Positions 1 to 12,600 of a stretch of DNA of 64,000 nt are shown one piece after another. The stretch comes from Ectocarpus siliculosus (lineage: Eukaryota > Sar > Phaeophyceae > Ectocarpales > Ectocarpaceae), in the NCBI GenBank assembly GCA_000310025.1, contig FN649734.1, forward strand, positions 4,626,441-4,690,440, read 5' to 3'. Made by a program: the position numbers and the translations under genes. The notes beneath the pieces are model-generated. The model did not search any database. It saw nothing but the letters and a program-made list of their open reading frames with translations, and was not told the origin of the DNA. Every line of letters begins with the position of its first letter. Position 1 is the stretch's first letter.

Positions 1-325
1 CCCCCCAAGCCCGGCAAAACACAAGGCCCCCAATTCCCACTGGCGCTTTTTTGGGGCCAAAACCCAAAAACCCCCCCCAAGCCACCCGGAACCCAGCCTT
101 CTCAACACCCCCCCAACTTTAAAAACCCAGCCCCCCAACACTTGGGACCCCCACAACCTTTCGGCGAAATTTCTTTTCGTTCGTGGAGTCCCCCCCCGGG
201 TTTTGGGAGGGAAAACTGGGGGAAAACGACGGGTTTTTGATTTCCCGCCCCCCCGTTTCCCGGGGGAAAATCCCGGGGGCTTTCCGCCCCGGGGGCCCTT
301 CTCCCCCCCCCCCCCCCGCCCCCCC
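1..325. other. Low-quality assembly edge
   Basis: Nearly every base run is expanded into homopolymers of C, G, A or T, ending at a C tract at about 301-318, after which the sequence is normal. The texture matches the flanks of both N-gaps further on. It probably is the right side of another gap just outside the window, and reading frames here should not be trusted. Confidence 0.8.
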
Positions 326-451
326 CTTCTCTTTGAGAGTAATCCCCTCCACCCCGGCCGCTAGTGCCGCTTCCGCCGCTTTCGCGGCCTTCCTGGCCTT
401 GGCTCCCCCCTTTCGCTTGGACACCTTTGGACTCGGCTCTTTTCCGGCCAT
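1..451 (-). CDS. Partial 5' end of an unidentified Lys/Ala-rich protein gene, truncated at the left edge
   Basis: On the minus strand an ATG at 451-449 lies in a strong initiation context (aaccATGGcc) and opens a frame beginning MAGKEPSPKVSKRKGGAKAR, then an Ala/Lys-rich helix-like stretch and a segment ending GVEGITLKEK near position 325. Below about 320 the sequence becomes homopolymer-rich and unreliable, so the rest of the exon and its donor cannot be read. The basic, Ala-rich start would suit a nuclear or ribosome-associated protein, but I do not recognise the family. It is divergently oriented to the coiled-coil gene starting at 2679, with about 2.2 kb between them. It could also be a chance open frame in GC-rich DNA. 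Confidence 0.42.
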
Positions 452-2587
452 GGTTGCTTTGTTTTCTATTGGTCACAAAAAAAAGATCGAGAGGTGGTTG
501 ATCCACGTGCGTGCTCTCTCTCTCTTCCGTCTCTTTGACTGCTTGCTGCTAATGTATTTTCCTGTCTGCGTGTTCCCGTGAAGCGGGAGCGAAAGTCGAG
601 CGACGGCAGGGGAACGGGAACACAACAAACACAGCAGCAGTGGTCGGTCGACAACGCGCGTGTAAGGCATCAACTATTTAATCAAGTCGCACTAGAGCAA
701 ATGGTAGCTTCTTGTGTGCATCAACGAAACAGGAGGCAGGAGAGAAAACACGCCGGAGATCGCGTCAAGACGTATCCTGCTCGTCTCAATTCGCTACCTG
801 GTGCCCACGGCCCATGGATTCTCCAAGAGCGGGAGGGGGGGGGGGGGGGGGGTTCGCGGAAATCGGCCGCCCTTTCGGCGTCCAAAGCGATCCAACATGA
901 CCACTAGCAGGGGGAGCGAGCGATAGCGCGCTCACCGAAACCACACCGAGCAGAGCAGCCATCTCAGGCAAAGCATCCCCTACGCCCCAGTTTCCATATG
1001 CATAACGTTGGTTACTACTTTGTACTTTCCGGGAAGAGCGCCTCCAAGTAGGGACACGGAAGGATAATAGGTACCATGCTTTCTAGGGTTGTTGGTTTTT
1101 CCGTACATACACCGAAGCCAAAGATCAGTTCCTCTGTCGCTTGTATGTGAAGTACCATCCAACGTCAAGTCTGAAAGTTCCAATTTCAATAAGTAGCACC
1201 TTCTCTACCACGTTTCGTGGATCGAGATGAAATTGGATTTTACACGTTACCAGAGCAAGGCATGTACCTTGAAAAATGGGTTGGTTGTAAGAAAGCAGTG
1301 AACAAAAACAAACTTTTCTTCTTTATCCAACTACAGGGTACTACATTGCTTTGCCTCCATAGCTAAACAACTCTGGCCTGGGATGACCACGCGGGAGACT
1401 TCTCTATCCGCGGACAACATTAGCTTCAGCAGTACTGCTGCGTGCACAACAGCAGAGCAGCAGAGAACCTGGATGCTCTTTTTTTTTTTTGCGAAAACGT
1501 CAGCAAGCTAACAAGACAGTCCGCCATCCGCCCCCTGAGTTCCCGATTTGCAAATACATCTATCTGTTGCCTACCGAAACGTTGGATCAATCGACCGCTG
1601 TACATCTACCGAAGGGGTAGGCGCACCCGCCTGAGAGGACTTCGCGGCGGGTGAAGCGACTACATACGTACTCCAAGCTGCGAGGTGGATGTATGTCGAA
1701 AAACGAACAAAGAGTTCTATGCTGGCTGCGGCTGTATGGCGAGGACGTCACACACCATAGAGACGGTGCTGAAAAAAACTCTCATGCTACGACACGCAAG
1801 TCCTCTAGACACAAACCGTTGGACAAAAGCGGCCATATTGCAGAGTGCGTGCCTCCTGTCGGGCAGTTCCCAACAGCTGAACTGGCCACGCACGCTAGGT
1901 TTGGCCGCCTGCCGTGTGCTGCTGCTGTGTCATCCCGAGGGTGCGTTGAAACGGAAGTTATTTACGTGTGTCTGACTACCGAGGCGCTTCTATTTCGGAC
2001 AAAACGACACCCAGAACCAACCCGGGAGAGATTCACAAGCTGCCGACACCAGCTGGGGCACCGCACCTCCTGGCCCATGCAATCGTCGACAGCTGTCGCT
2101 GACCTCCCCACACAATCAAGGCTCTCTCTGCTACTGCTGTCTCGCAAACACGAAGCATCACGACCGGCGCGGTGCCAAATTTAAATACATCGGCTGGATG
2201 TCAGGCGAGCAAACGCACAAAAATAAAAAAAATCGGCTGCGCGAGTAGCGAAGCGGGGAGTCACCTTGGTCAGATGAACCAGTATATGATGCGAGGTGTT
2301 GCGCACGCCTCTCCAAGTCTCGATCAGCACTGCTGGTAGCGGGTGCAAGGCTGCGGCTTTGAGTGGCTGATGGCTGTCCCCCGTGGGGGAGGATGCGTCA
2401 CGGAGGAAGGTTTTCGGCCATCAGTGGGGCCCCCTCTCCCCCCCGCTCTCCCCTCTCTGTCCCACCCACAAGACCACAACGAAGAGATCGCGATTCAAAA
2501 CAGTAGACAACAGACAGCAGCACCAGGTACCAGGCCACCCAACACGATTGGACCTTGTGATTTGTCTCATCGAGCGCGAAGGAGCAC
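452..2587. other. Intergenic region between two divergent genes
   Basis: I see no convincing coding exon on either strand. It holds a G tract at about 836-852, a pyrimidine-rich stretch near 2430-2460 and the upstream region of the gene starting at 2679. Open frames here lack codon-like composition and paired splice signals. Confidence 0.55.
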
Positions 2588-2593
2588 TATAAA
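2588..2593 (+). promoter_or_regulatory. Candidate TATA box of the coiled-coil gene
   Basis: TATAAA occurs in the context cactataaagcc, 85 bp upstream of the predicted ATG at 2679. The spacing leaves a transcription start near 2615-2625 and a 5' leader of about 60 bases. The assignment rests on motif and distance only. Confidence 0.5.
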
Positions 2594-2678
2594 GCCTTGC
2601 CAACGCCCTAGGAGATCTAACTACCGGTGTACGTCGCGCGGAGGGAGGGAGGTGTGGTTGACAGGATAAACAGCCAAG

Positions 2679-5600
2679 ATGTCTGCGATGTGTACGCCTA
2701 GCCGCTGCGCTACGCCCGCGAGACAGGGGCTCACACCGCTGAGACCGGTGACGCCGATGGGCGTCGATCTACCCGAGGACACGCCCTCCAAGATCCGTGC
2801 GCGGGGTGCTGCGGATTGTGCTTCGATTCGGAGGAGACAGGTTGGTTTTTGTCAAATCATCATGGCAGTTGATCGTTTTTGAGTGTTGATCGTACAGCAG
2901 TGTACAAGGGTCATGAAGTGGATGTGTATGCATACATAGGTGGGTTGGTGCCACCAGGGGGAAGACCACTGACGTGATAAGAGCTCTTAGCGTAGCTGCG
3001 TTACACAAATGACGTCCCGTATTGGCAGCTTCACGCGTCGTGCCGCCACACCGTCGTTTCATCCAACGTACAAAAAATTGGACGAAGTCGGCCGGCAGAG
3101 TTTGAACCCCTGAAAATTGTTTACATTACACAGCAGCAATCATCGTTCCTCGCCATATGGATCGTCGATAGAGACCAGGTTGGAGCCAACGGCTGCCAAC
3201 CCCCTCTGCTGGACATGACATACGCAGCATATCAGACTACACAGCAGCCGATGCTTACTACGCATGGTTTTTTCCGTCAGCGTCGCTTTGCTCAGTTGCT
3301 CTAAGCTCGCTCGATTACTTACCAAAGGACCCGAGTCGTATGTTAGCGATGAATTGAATACTTGGACTGAATTACGCCGAAAACTGTTCCTGTTACATAG
3401 ACACGAAGTGCCCTGTCTCGGGTGTCACGTGTCTTGTGTCATACACAAGGGAACCGTTGGAGCCCGTACGTGCCACAGCTTTAACCGAGACGGCCGCCAG
3501 GGTGTGAGGTCTAATTAGCATGCCTTAAAGGTCTGTAGATGTCATAGCCCAAGAGAAAAATATCGACATCATTTTTTTCTCCTCTGCACAGAGATTGGTA
3601 GTCTTACATTTACACATTAAATCCAAATGGATTACTCCGGAGTACATTTGTGGTGACCGCCACCCTCTTTTGCTCTATGCTCCAGCTCCAGTGCACATAC
3701 AGCATCTTTTCTCGTAGACAACACACACAAAACGACAGCTCCAGGTAGCGAACACAGCCGAAGAGCATCTCGCGCGTCAGTAGTTGATACATTACATCCT
3801 TCTACATGCATACATGCATACCTCTTGACCACAACTGCACGGGGCGAAAAAGAGTACCAAAAACCCCTTATAAGTATAGGTTTATCTGATCTAAGTATCA
3901 ACCACCCCTCATTCGCAAAACCACCAATTGTAATCCGATTCCGGACGTTGTCATGGCATCTATTTACACGCAGCAACTGAGGGCTGAGGGGTCGCCAAAA
4001 ACTCAACGACGCATCATAGCCAAGGGCCAAATGGCAGACAGTTTGTTTTCCATCGCCGCCCGTGTCGATTCGTTTGCATTGTTTACCTCTCCCAGCAGCT
4101 GAGCTGTATCAGTCGATGTTGGAGAATCGTTCGGGAGGGTGTGTGGCACCATCGGTTATCCTAAATCTAGTCACATGTACTTTTCCCCCCTCTCTCACAT
4201 CGCCCCCGTCCCTCCTCAACCTAGCTACGTTATTCAAATGGCAGATACACCCTCTCTATGTACATACCAGGTGCTTCATGCTGAGCTTTTCCAGTTTAGA
4301 TGGAAAGCTGGGTGTGTGAAATCCCATCCGTGGTAGCGTAAACCGTACACAACAGGTCGTGTTGTTGTTGTCTTTGTTGTTGAGTCTTCACATGCGTAAC
4401 ACAATCCAGTCTGACCTTTGCCCAGTGCCCTTCGGTACTCTCTTTCGAGGAGACACGATTTTCACAAAAACCATACATGGGGGCTCCGCCTGCTGGGGGG
4501 GGGGGGGGGTGCACTTCAAGGCTACGCCAGGCTCCTCACACAAATATAGCGCTGTAAAGAGGGGATGGCGTTTCGCAGAACCAAGCGAAACAACTTGAAG
4601 TGAAAAGAATGGATTTGCACAATTGCAGATTTTTACGGTGGGGATGGAAAAAAAGACCTCAAAAGCACCTTTTTAATAACGTTTTGCGTGGTGTTCCGTA
4701 TGTATTTTTGCCGGAACGCCGAGTGTGATGAATGGTTACTACTACTTGCGGGTGTTCAGTGCTGGGGTGACTTTAGTGGAACCGTGTAGAGCGGCAGTAC
4801 GTTTCCAAAAAAAACTGACAACCCCAACGCGGTCCATTGCATTGTGCGTTCTTCACCAAGTTCCGCCAAGCTTTACGTCGAAGGGAGAAAAGAAACACGA
4901 AGCCAAGTGTGCCGAAAAAAAAATCTCCTCTGTGTAGCCCCGCTTGGTATGCCCGAAGGAAAAAATCGCACCAAAAAGCTGTGGTCCCAGGCGTAGATGA
5001 CACGGAGAAGGACAGCATTGTACATACACTAGCTCTTGCAAATGACCTAGGCATTCATTCCTATGTAACGAACGCGTCCACAGCAAGAGGAGACGGCCAA
5101 GGCGGAACTGGAGACGGGCCGCGACCTACACCAGCAGGTTAGTGAGAGATGAGCTCTCCGCATTCTTGCTTGCATGCTGGTGGTCTGATTTTCGCGAGAG
5201 ACATACGAACGTGAACTGGTGTAGTGTATGACGGGTGTCGGTGGAGAGAACATGCAGACAGATACCAGAGAGAGACACGTACGCTTGAGATACTGTAGGG
5301 TAACGTTTCGACAACAGGCAAGCATTTGGAGATGACTACCGCCCCTTATGGCGTCATCGCGTACCTTGTGATTCAACTGAACCGTGGAAGAGTGTTTGAT
5401 TTATGGGTCACTCCAAGAATGAAGGAAAGGTATGCAAACGTTGCTCTTTCATGTTCGCGCTTTCAGAATATCCAACCACAGGTGTGTTTACCTATGCAGA
5501 GGATGCCGCGACTGTAGCCTTTTGAAGTCATCGTCATCAGTACCGTCACTAAATACAGTTGCAGACCAGTTCCCTTGTTCTGTAAGCCTCAATCGTTTGG

Positions 5601-8600
5601 CCTTCTCTGGATGGAGTTCTGTTTTTCTTACGCCATCGATTTTTCTCAATGAAGTCCACTGCTGTTCTTTGCATCTATGTAGCTAGTACCCTTAGTTTTT
5701 TGCGGATGCTGTTCTTCTTTCCTCTACCTCAGCTATTTTGTTTTTGTGCGAAACAGTGTTCTGTATGTCCTTTCGCCTCATGTACTCTTGTGTGTTGCAG
5801 ATGAAGGACGATCGGGAGCGGCGAAACGCTCACGCCAAGGGCGACACGGCGTTGCGGCGCGACCTCTTGGCCAGGCAGGCGGCCCACAAGAAGGGCACGC
5901 TTGAGATAGAGGTCGGTGCCCAAAGAGGCGACAGTAATATTAGTTTCAAACCAAACCGTTCACAAGATCATCCTGTTTGTTCAAGCAGACGGCGGTCCTT
6001 TTCGCGAAGTAATCCTGTCCAAAAGAGTGGGCCTGAGAAAGCCCCACACTTTAGGGAAGCGTTCACCCACAGCAAAAAAGTAGAAGTTATTGAGAGTAAT
6101 AATTTACGCTGAATACCAACCATGTGGACAGGCCATTCTCGTGTTTTCCCTCGCTTACGACAGCCAGACCGGACTCTGCTTTTTTTTTTGCCGCTGCTTG
6201 TGAGTTGCGTCGTGCGGACCGCTAAGTCTGTATTACAAACGTTGGTTGTTTGGGGCTCTCGTTGTGTCCCATGGTACACTACACTGTTTGCGGATTTGTC
6301 CCGTATTGGCTGGATCGATACGGAACTGCTGTACGGGGGTGCCGGGTCGAGGTCGAGCTGCTCTATTTTGGTGTTACAAACAACAACGCGCGACACAAGC
6401 AGCAAACATCTTCGCGGTCTGTACGCGTACGGCGCACCGGTTAACCGACTAGGCGGAGCGGGAGCGTGAATTGAAGGCGAGGGAGAAGGCCGACCAAAGG
6501 GCGAGCGACGCCCTGAAAGAGCTCCGGCGACAGGAGCTGGAGGCGGAGAAGAGAGAGGCCAGGCAGAGCAGGGCGGAGACAGTCTTGCACGTGCGTGTGT
6601 CCTGTCCGGCTTTCTGCGCTTTGCGGTGCTGCCGCGAAGTTGCGCTTTGTCATGCTGCATTCTGTAGTGTCAGGGTTGTTGTGTGCTGCTGCGTCGGTTT
6701 CTTTGTTTAAGACGAAGAATCACCTCTTTGAAGACCTGTATCGGCGTAGTCAACAGCATATAGAACTCCATGCCCACCGTCTAAGGCTTCACGCGAGTCC
6801 ACCCTTTCAATTGGGGGAGAAGCCCTCGTTTTTGGACGGTTTGTGGCGGTTGCCGCACCGCTTGTTTTCCCCAGCGTACATGATCGCTCTCATTTTTGTT
6901 TCTTCGAACGTGCTGGGGTAAAACGCTGCTCTAAGTGCTACTCTGTAGACTGGTGCATTTGGAAGCTATTTGTTGGTCACGTACATGGTTACTGTCATGT
7001 TAACGCTCCTCACTCGAAAGTCTACGGAGACAAGGACCTCGTCATTCGCACTATTTTTGGCAAAAAACTGGGTTTGAAGTAGCCATTCATTGTTCAGGTG
7101 TGCGTCACCTTTAATCAGGTGTGCGTCATCGGCTTTTTTTTTTGTGACAGTTTGGTCTTGGCAATGACGCTGGCCTTGTGTATGTTTTCTACGCCACTGT
7201 TGGGATGTGCGATCTGCGCAGTGCCGATGCACCTTGACTCACGGGGTAAAGAAATCTAACATTTAGGCGGTCGCGTTACGATGTGCTTTGGTGGGTTGAC
7301 CTCGCTCGCAGTCGAAGGCAGCAAAAGACTCCGAGCAGGCCCGGGAGCGATCTCTCGCGAAGAAGGACTACGAAGCCGGTCTCGCGGAGCGTCGTCTTAA
7401 GGAGGAGGAGGTGGGTCGTTGGTGTGCCTCTGAGGGTTTCATTATCTTTTTCAGCCATGGAGATGTTGTAGCAGGGTTTCTTGTTCCCGCCCGTGTGGCT
7501 ACGGGCTGGATGTTTCAGAGGAACTACGCAGTAGTGTAGGAATCGACAATGATCGCGTCCAATAGTGTACCAACCGATAACCACAACCATCTGCGAGCAA
7601 GCCATCCTTTCAACCTGTCGGCCCGTTTTGGTTTGGTTTTGGCAACAATGCGTAGGCAAAGGCAGCCAGGAAAGCCGAAGCAGAAGCTCGGAAGACTGCA
7701 ATGCTCGAGGCCCGAGATCTAAAGTAAGTGCTGAGTCAAATCTTGGCTGTCAGGTGTAGATCGCCGAAAAATCTTCTATTTTCTTGTCCACGGTGGACCA
7801 ATAGTCACCATACAAACTATTTCAGTATATCCCGCCAACCATGTACGGTACCTCTTACTAATGTTGCGTTCCCTACGGCATCCCATAACCTTGGGTGCGA
7901 TGTGTTGGCGGGATCTTTGAGAAACAGCACCCCATGTGATGATTCCGCAAGGTAAGTTCGGCGGTGACGCTAGGAGAAACGCCGGGCTGTAGTTCCATAG
8001 ACGATTGAAAAGGAAAGTAGCTGGAAAGCGCTCAGTTTGTTCGGCGAAGCGACGGAGGCAGCATGAACAACCCGGTCTTGTTGTGGAAGCTCGATCTCTG
8101 CCAATGTTCGAGGCCAGAGTGACACCTGGCGTGTTCGCTGGGCCTGTTCCATCAAAGACTTCGGACGAAGGTCATCATCTACAGACAGGCTCACCAGACA
8201 CGCCCAATCGAAGGCATGGCCGAAGGTGTTCTTGCGGGCGATTGAGGTCTACATGACTGTGCTCAATGTCCCATCGCTTCAACGAGTCAAGATTGCCGAT
8301 AGTTGGCAGCGAATATGGCGCTACTGCTGTCGTCGCCACCTACCGGTCCCTGAACGGACAGCTCCTATCGCTTCCACCGGGAGCTATTACAGGTTGCGCA
8401 GTCGGCAGCGTGCTGGATTTGCGCGTGCCGGTGTGTGTTGGAGGCTGAGGCCCGCGCTTCAGTTCGTACGAAAACTGTTCGTGTCGACCCCTTCGCAAAC
8501 GAGACTGCACTGGGCGGCGTTCGGAGGTGATGGCTGCTTCTCACTTACCCCGAAGATAAAAAGGCCTCTTACGCCGAAGATGGAAAGGTCGCAATCGCCG

Positions 8601-9593
8601 GCGTGGTCTTTCCCTGCCGGATGCGCGTTCTATTATCGCGCTTGCATCAACAAGCGCTTCGCCGGCGACTGGTGGAGCCTTGCAACACCGCTTTGCGGAT
8701 CATGCACATGGGTTGCGTTGGAAACGGGGCCAAGGCCGGACTTGGGATCGGTTGGCCCGCCAGCTTTTTGCAGCATGCATCGCCTAGAGGCGCTACCATG
8801 CTGGATCGACGAGCCGATGTGGGAGTCTGTGCCCCTCAATACATGCCAAAGCCGCTGCCACCGCCAAAGTGTGAATGTGTCAACTACCGCTTTCGCGGAC
8901 CCGCACCCGAGCGGTGTGAAGTGTGAAGAGATGGCTCTCGCTTCCGCTCTCTCCACGGTGTTGGGATGTGCACCCTGTGTTGGGTGTATCTGGCAATGGC
9001 CACTGTGTAGTAACGTGCAGAGGCTCACGCAGAAACCGTGAAGTGCACTTGTGTGTAGACCAGACAGGATGATTTGAATAGGCCCTTAGTTGGCCCAAAG
9101 GTAAGATTGAGAAAGGGAGAGTCGTGAGACTCGCAAGAGTCCCGAAGGACCTTGAAGAGGCCAAGGGACTTGGTGGATGTAGGGTAGAACGGAAAGAGAG
9201 TGGGGGAGATCCTCATGACGGAAAGAAAACGCAAACGGGCTATTTGCAACGTACCGATCGCGGTAATAGACGGTTAGTCCGATCTGTTGCGACACTTCTA
9301 GAATACTCCGCAGGACAATGATCTGATGTACCATAATCCTATCGTTCAATATATGTCAAGTAGGTGTGTACAATGATCTGATCACTGAATCAATATACCG
9401 AAAACTTATCGGATTATTGTACACACCTATGGGTTATTTATTAAACCATAGTGTGATACATGGGACCATTGTCCTAGGGGATATTCTATGCCTGTTGTAA
9501 TAGATCGGATTAACCGTGTATTACCACGATAGGTACGTTGCAAATAGCCCATTTGTGTTCTCTTTCCGTCATGAGGACCCCCCACCCTCTCAT

Positions 9594-9629
<36 letters not shown>

Positions 9630-12600
9630 CCCTACATCTACCAAGGCCCTTGGCCTCTTCAAGGTCCTTCGTGACTCTTCCGAGTTCTCAGGAAATCTCC
9701 CTTTCTCTTCCATACCTTTTGGCCGACTAAGCCGCCGATCAAGCCGCCAATTCTCACCATTTTTCGTTGTCTACACACAAGTGCACTTTGCAGTCACTGT
9801 GTGAGCCTCTGCACTGTTACTACACAGTGGCCATTGCCAGGGATACACTACTGTAGAGCGTTGACATCCCAACAGGTCATGAACCTCGCGATCAAACGGC
9901 AAGCACCGCAGAAGGAACGGTGGAGCAAAGAAACACCAAGAAATCCCTGGGTGATCCCAGCAAAACCGCCTTCCGCCATACACTAACCGCCATGTCGCCT
10001 TTCCGCCGATACACCACCGTCATATTTTGGTTTACCCGCCTTCGCCGAAGTCTTTACTGCCAAAAATGAAAAGCCACCTAACTTTACCGCCATATCAATT
10101 TATCGGCGTAGACTATGGCATTACCGCGGAACAATCACGTCCATTATGTTGTTTTAGCCTCTGCCGAAGTCGCTATCGCCACAAAACGTGTAGCCGCCTA
10201 CCGTCCAGCATTGCCGCCATTTGTTCTTTTTATAGCCTCCGCCAAAGTCATTACTGCCGAAATGTAAAGCCAACTGTCATTCTTCCAAAAACGATTACCG
10301 CCAAAAACGGTATCTTCGTTCTTTCACCCTAACCCCAAACAAATTACCCCCGTATAGCAATACCACCTTACAATCACCGCCTTATTTTGGTTTTACCACC
10401 TCCGCCGATATTGTTGCCTACACTTTGCAACCGCCCACCGTCGAAAACATTGCCACCGGATGGCATTACCGCCCCGTCTGTATCCACCCAACAAAATGGC
10501 TACCGACATAACCCTTTGGAACAAATTCCGTCATGGTTACGTCGACAAACACACAACCAACCTACCGTTCAAAAACTTTGAATATTCCAACACACCATGT
10601 GTCCAGATTGACTGGTGGAACTTTCACAAGAACGGCGGCATCCGATTACCTCTGGAAGATAATACAGAGATGCTATTGTTTTAAACGTGGAGGGGTGCGA
10701 TCGGGGGCAACGGGTGCTTTCGTTCCAGAGCGCAGCCATGCGCTTGTCTTACGATATTTCCGGCAGCATGCTCGTGGTGATCACGTGGAACCGTCGAACC
10801 AGGCGAAAGCCGACCAACCCAAGTTGTCGGCACAGAGTGAGGCCTGCATGACACGATCGCGGTCTCCTCATGCTGATCGTGACTGGTGTGTCCCTGCTAC
10901 CTGTGCGAGCGTGCGAAAGCGTGGATGTTGCCATGGCAATGGTGACGCACCCCGACGCGATTCATCTTCTGGTATTGTTCGCGCCCCCGGGATGGTCTTG
11001 TCGGACATGTCCGATCGGTTCAGCTCGCGAAGACCGCCGAGAGCTGTCTCGAGCTGGCGCTACACGCATCGCTGTGGGGCATTGCCTGCTGCTCGTTTGG
11101 CTGATGAAGCCCTCGCCTCAATACGAAATCTCCGCGTATCAATTTCCGTGCAAACGAGAGCTCACTGGTTATTACCCCGAGCATGGCGAGGTCGGACGTG
11201 CTGTGCTCCCCCTGTCGTGTTGTCGAGAGCATGTCAATAAGCTCATTGCTGGCGACTCGAGCCTTCGCACGATTGATTTGCGGACAATCGAGAGCGTATC
11301 GACAAGCCCCTCTCTCGGCGACTTTCTTCAAACTCTCGGCGGGTCATGGACACTTTCGAATGGAGCAAGACTGGACCGAGGGTTGTTGGGCGCGGCCACA
11401 GGTCGAAACCAAGCACGATCAATTTGCTGGTGCCGTCGGGAGAGTCACTCTTTTTCGAAAAATCGGTCTCTTCGATGGCAGCACTCACAGCACGGTGCGA
11501 GGTTGCAGCGGTACATAGAACGCTCGGTTGGAAGGTGGCCTCGTGTCGGCTGGGCGAAACCGGAGTTTTCGACTTCGGTGCAATCGAGACTACGGCCAAC
11601 AGGCGTCAAGGTTGAGGCTCCACCAGGGCCCTCAATCAACAACTCACCTGAGTACCTCTCAAAGATGATCGCTGCTCCCACTTCTTAAAATGGAGTGGAG
11701 TAGTCGGGTGCACCATTCCTATCATCCGACCTCTCGTGCGTTGGTCCGTAGCGAGTGTGCCGCATAAATTTCATGTTGCCGACATGAGGTCTTGGGACGA
11801 TTGGCGACTGGAATGTCGTGTTGGTACCGAGCGAAGCCAGTGCAAGGTGTGTTTCCTGTAGGCGTTCCACTTCGCCAAGGCAGTCACCTGAGAGCACAGT
11901 CTAGCAGCTCGTACGTGTGTATGCATTGCCTGCATGTCTGTTGGAGGTCAAATTTCAGAAGGTTCTGTCATCGCCAAGTTTGTGCGCGTTCTCTCTACCT
12001 CGCAAGCGCCCGGGCGCAGGGGACTTGACAGGAAAGGATCGCTGCTTGTGAACTCTCCAAAGCATGGCGAGGCCAGGGCCACCTTTCGTTTCCCCCCTGG
12101 AGCTTCCGGGGCGTTTCGTCGTGGCGAATCTGTTGACGAGTGTCTCAGCGACGCACATGTATCCGTTCCACGCGGGCCGAGGCAAGACCGAGGCCTTCCT
12201 CGTCTAGTAGCCTTCGCGAGGACATTTAAGCTTGGTTTTGTAGGGGCTACGGGTTTGGGTTGAGGGTTTGGGTTAGAGTTGGTATTTCGAACGCCCCCTC
12301 TCTATTTCACATAAACGCTGAGTATATTCACCAAGGCGGTCTCGTCTCATCCGAGTGTCTTCTCAATTCTCAGTCGAGCGACCGGCGTCGTGTTCCGCTT
12401 GATAGTGGTGGATGCCGAAGTTGCCTTTGTTGGGTGTGCTTGCCGAGTTCCACAGCAGTGCGACCGGGGTACTCAGTGAAAATATTGATGAAAGCGGGGC
12501 ACAGTAGCGGTGACTTGGGCATGGAGAGGTGGGAAAATGGAGTATTTGAAAGACCCACCGGGTATTGATTGCCTCGACGACCGGGGCTCAAGGATACCCG

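Noticed and set aside
5968-6660. 230-residue minus-strand open frame
   Set aside because: It overlaps exon 3 region and exon 4 (6453-6590) of the plus-strand coiled-coil gene and has no family features.
8226-9041. 271-residue plus-strand open frame
   Set aside because: It sits in intron 6 of the coiled-coil gene, runs into the palindrome arm, and has no domain or codon signature.
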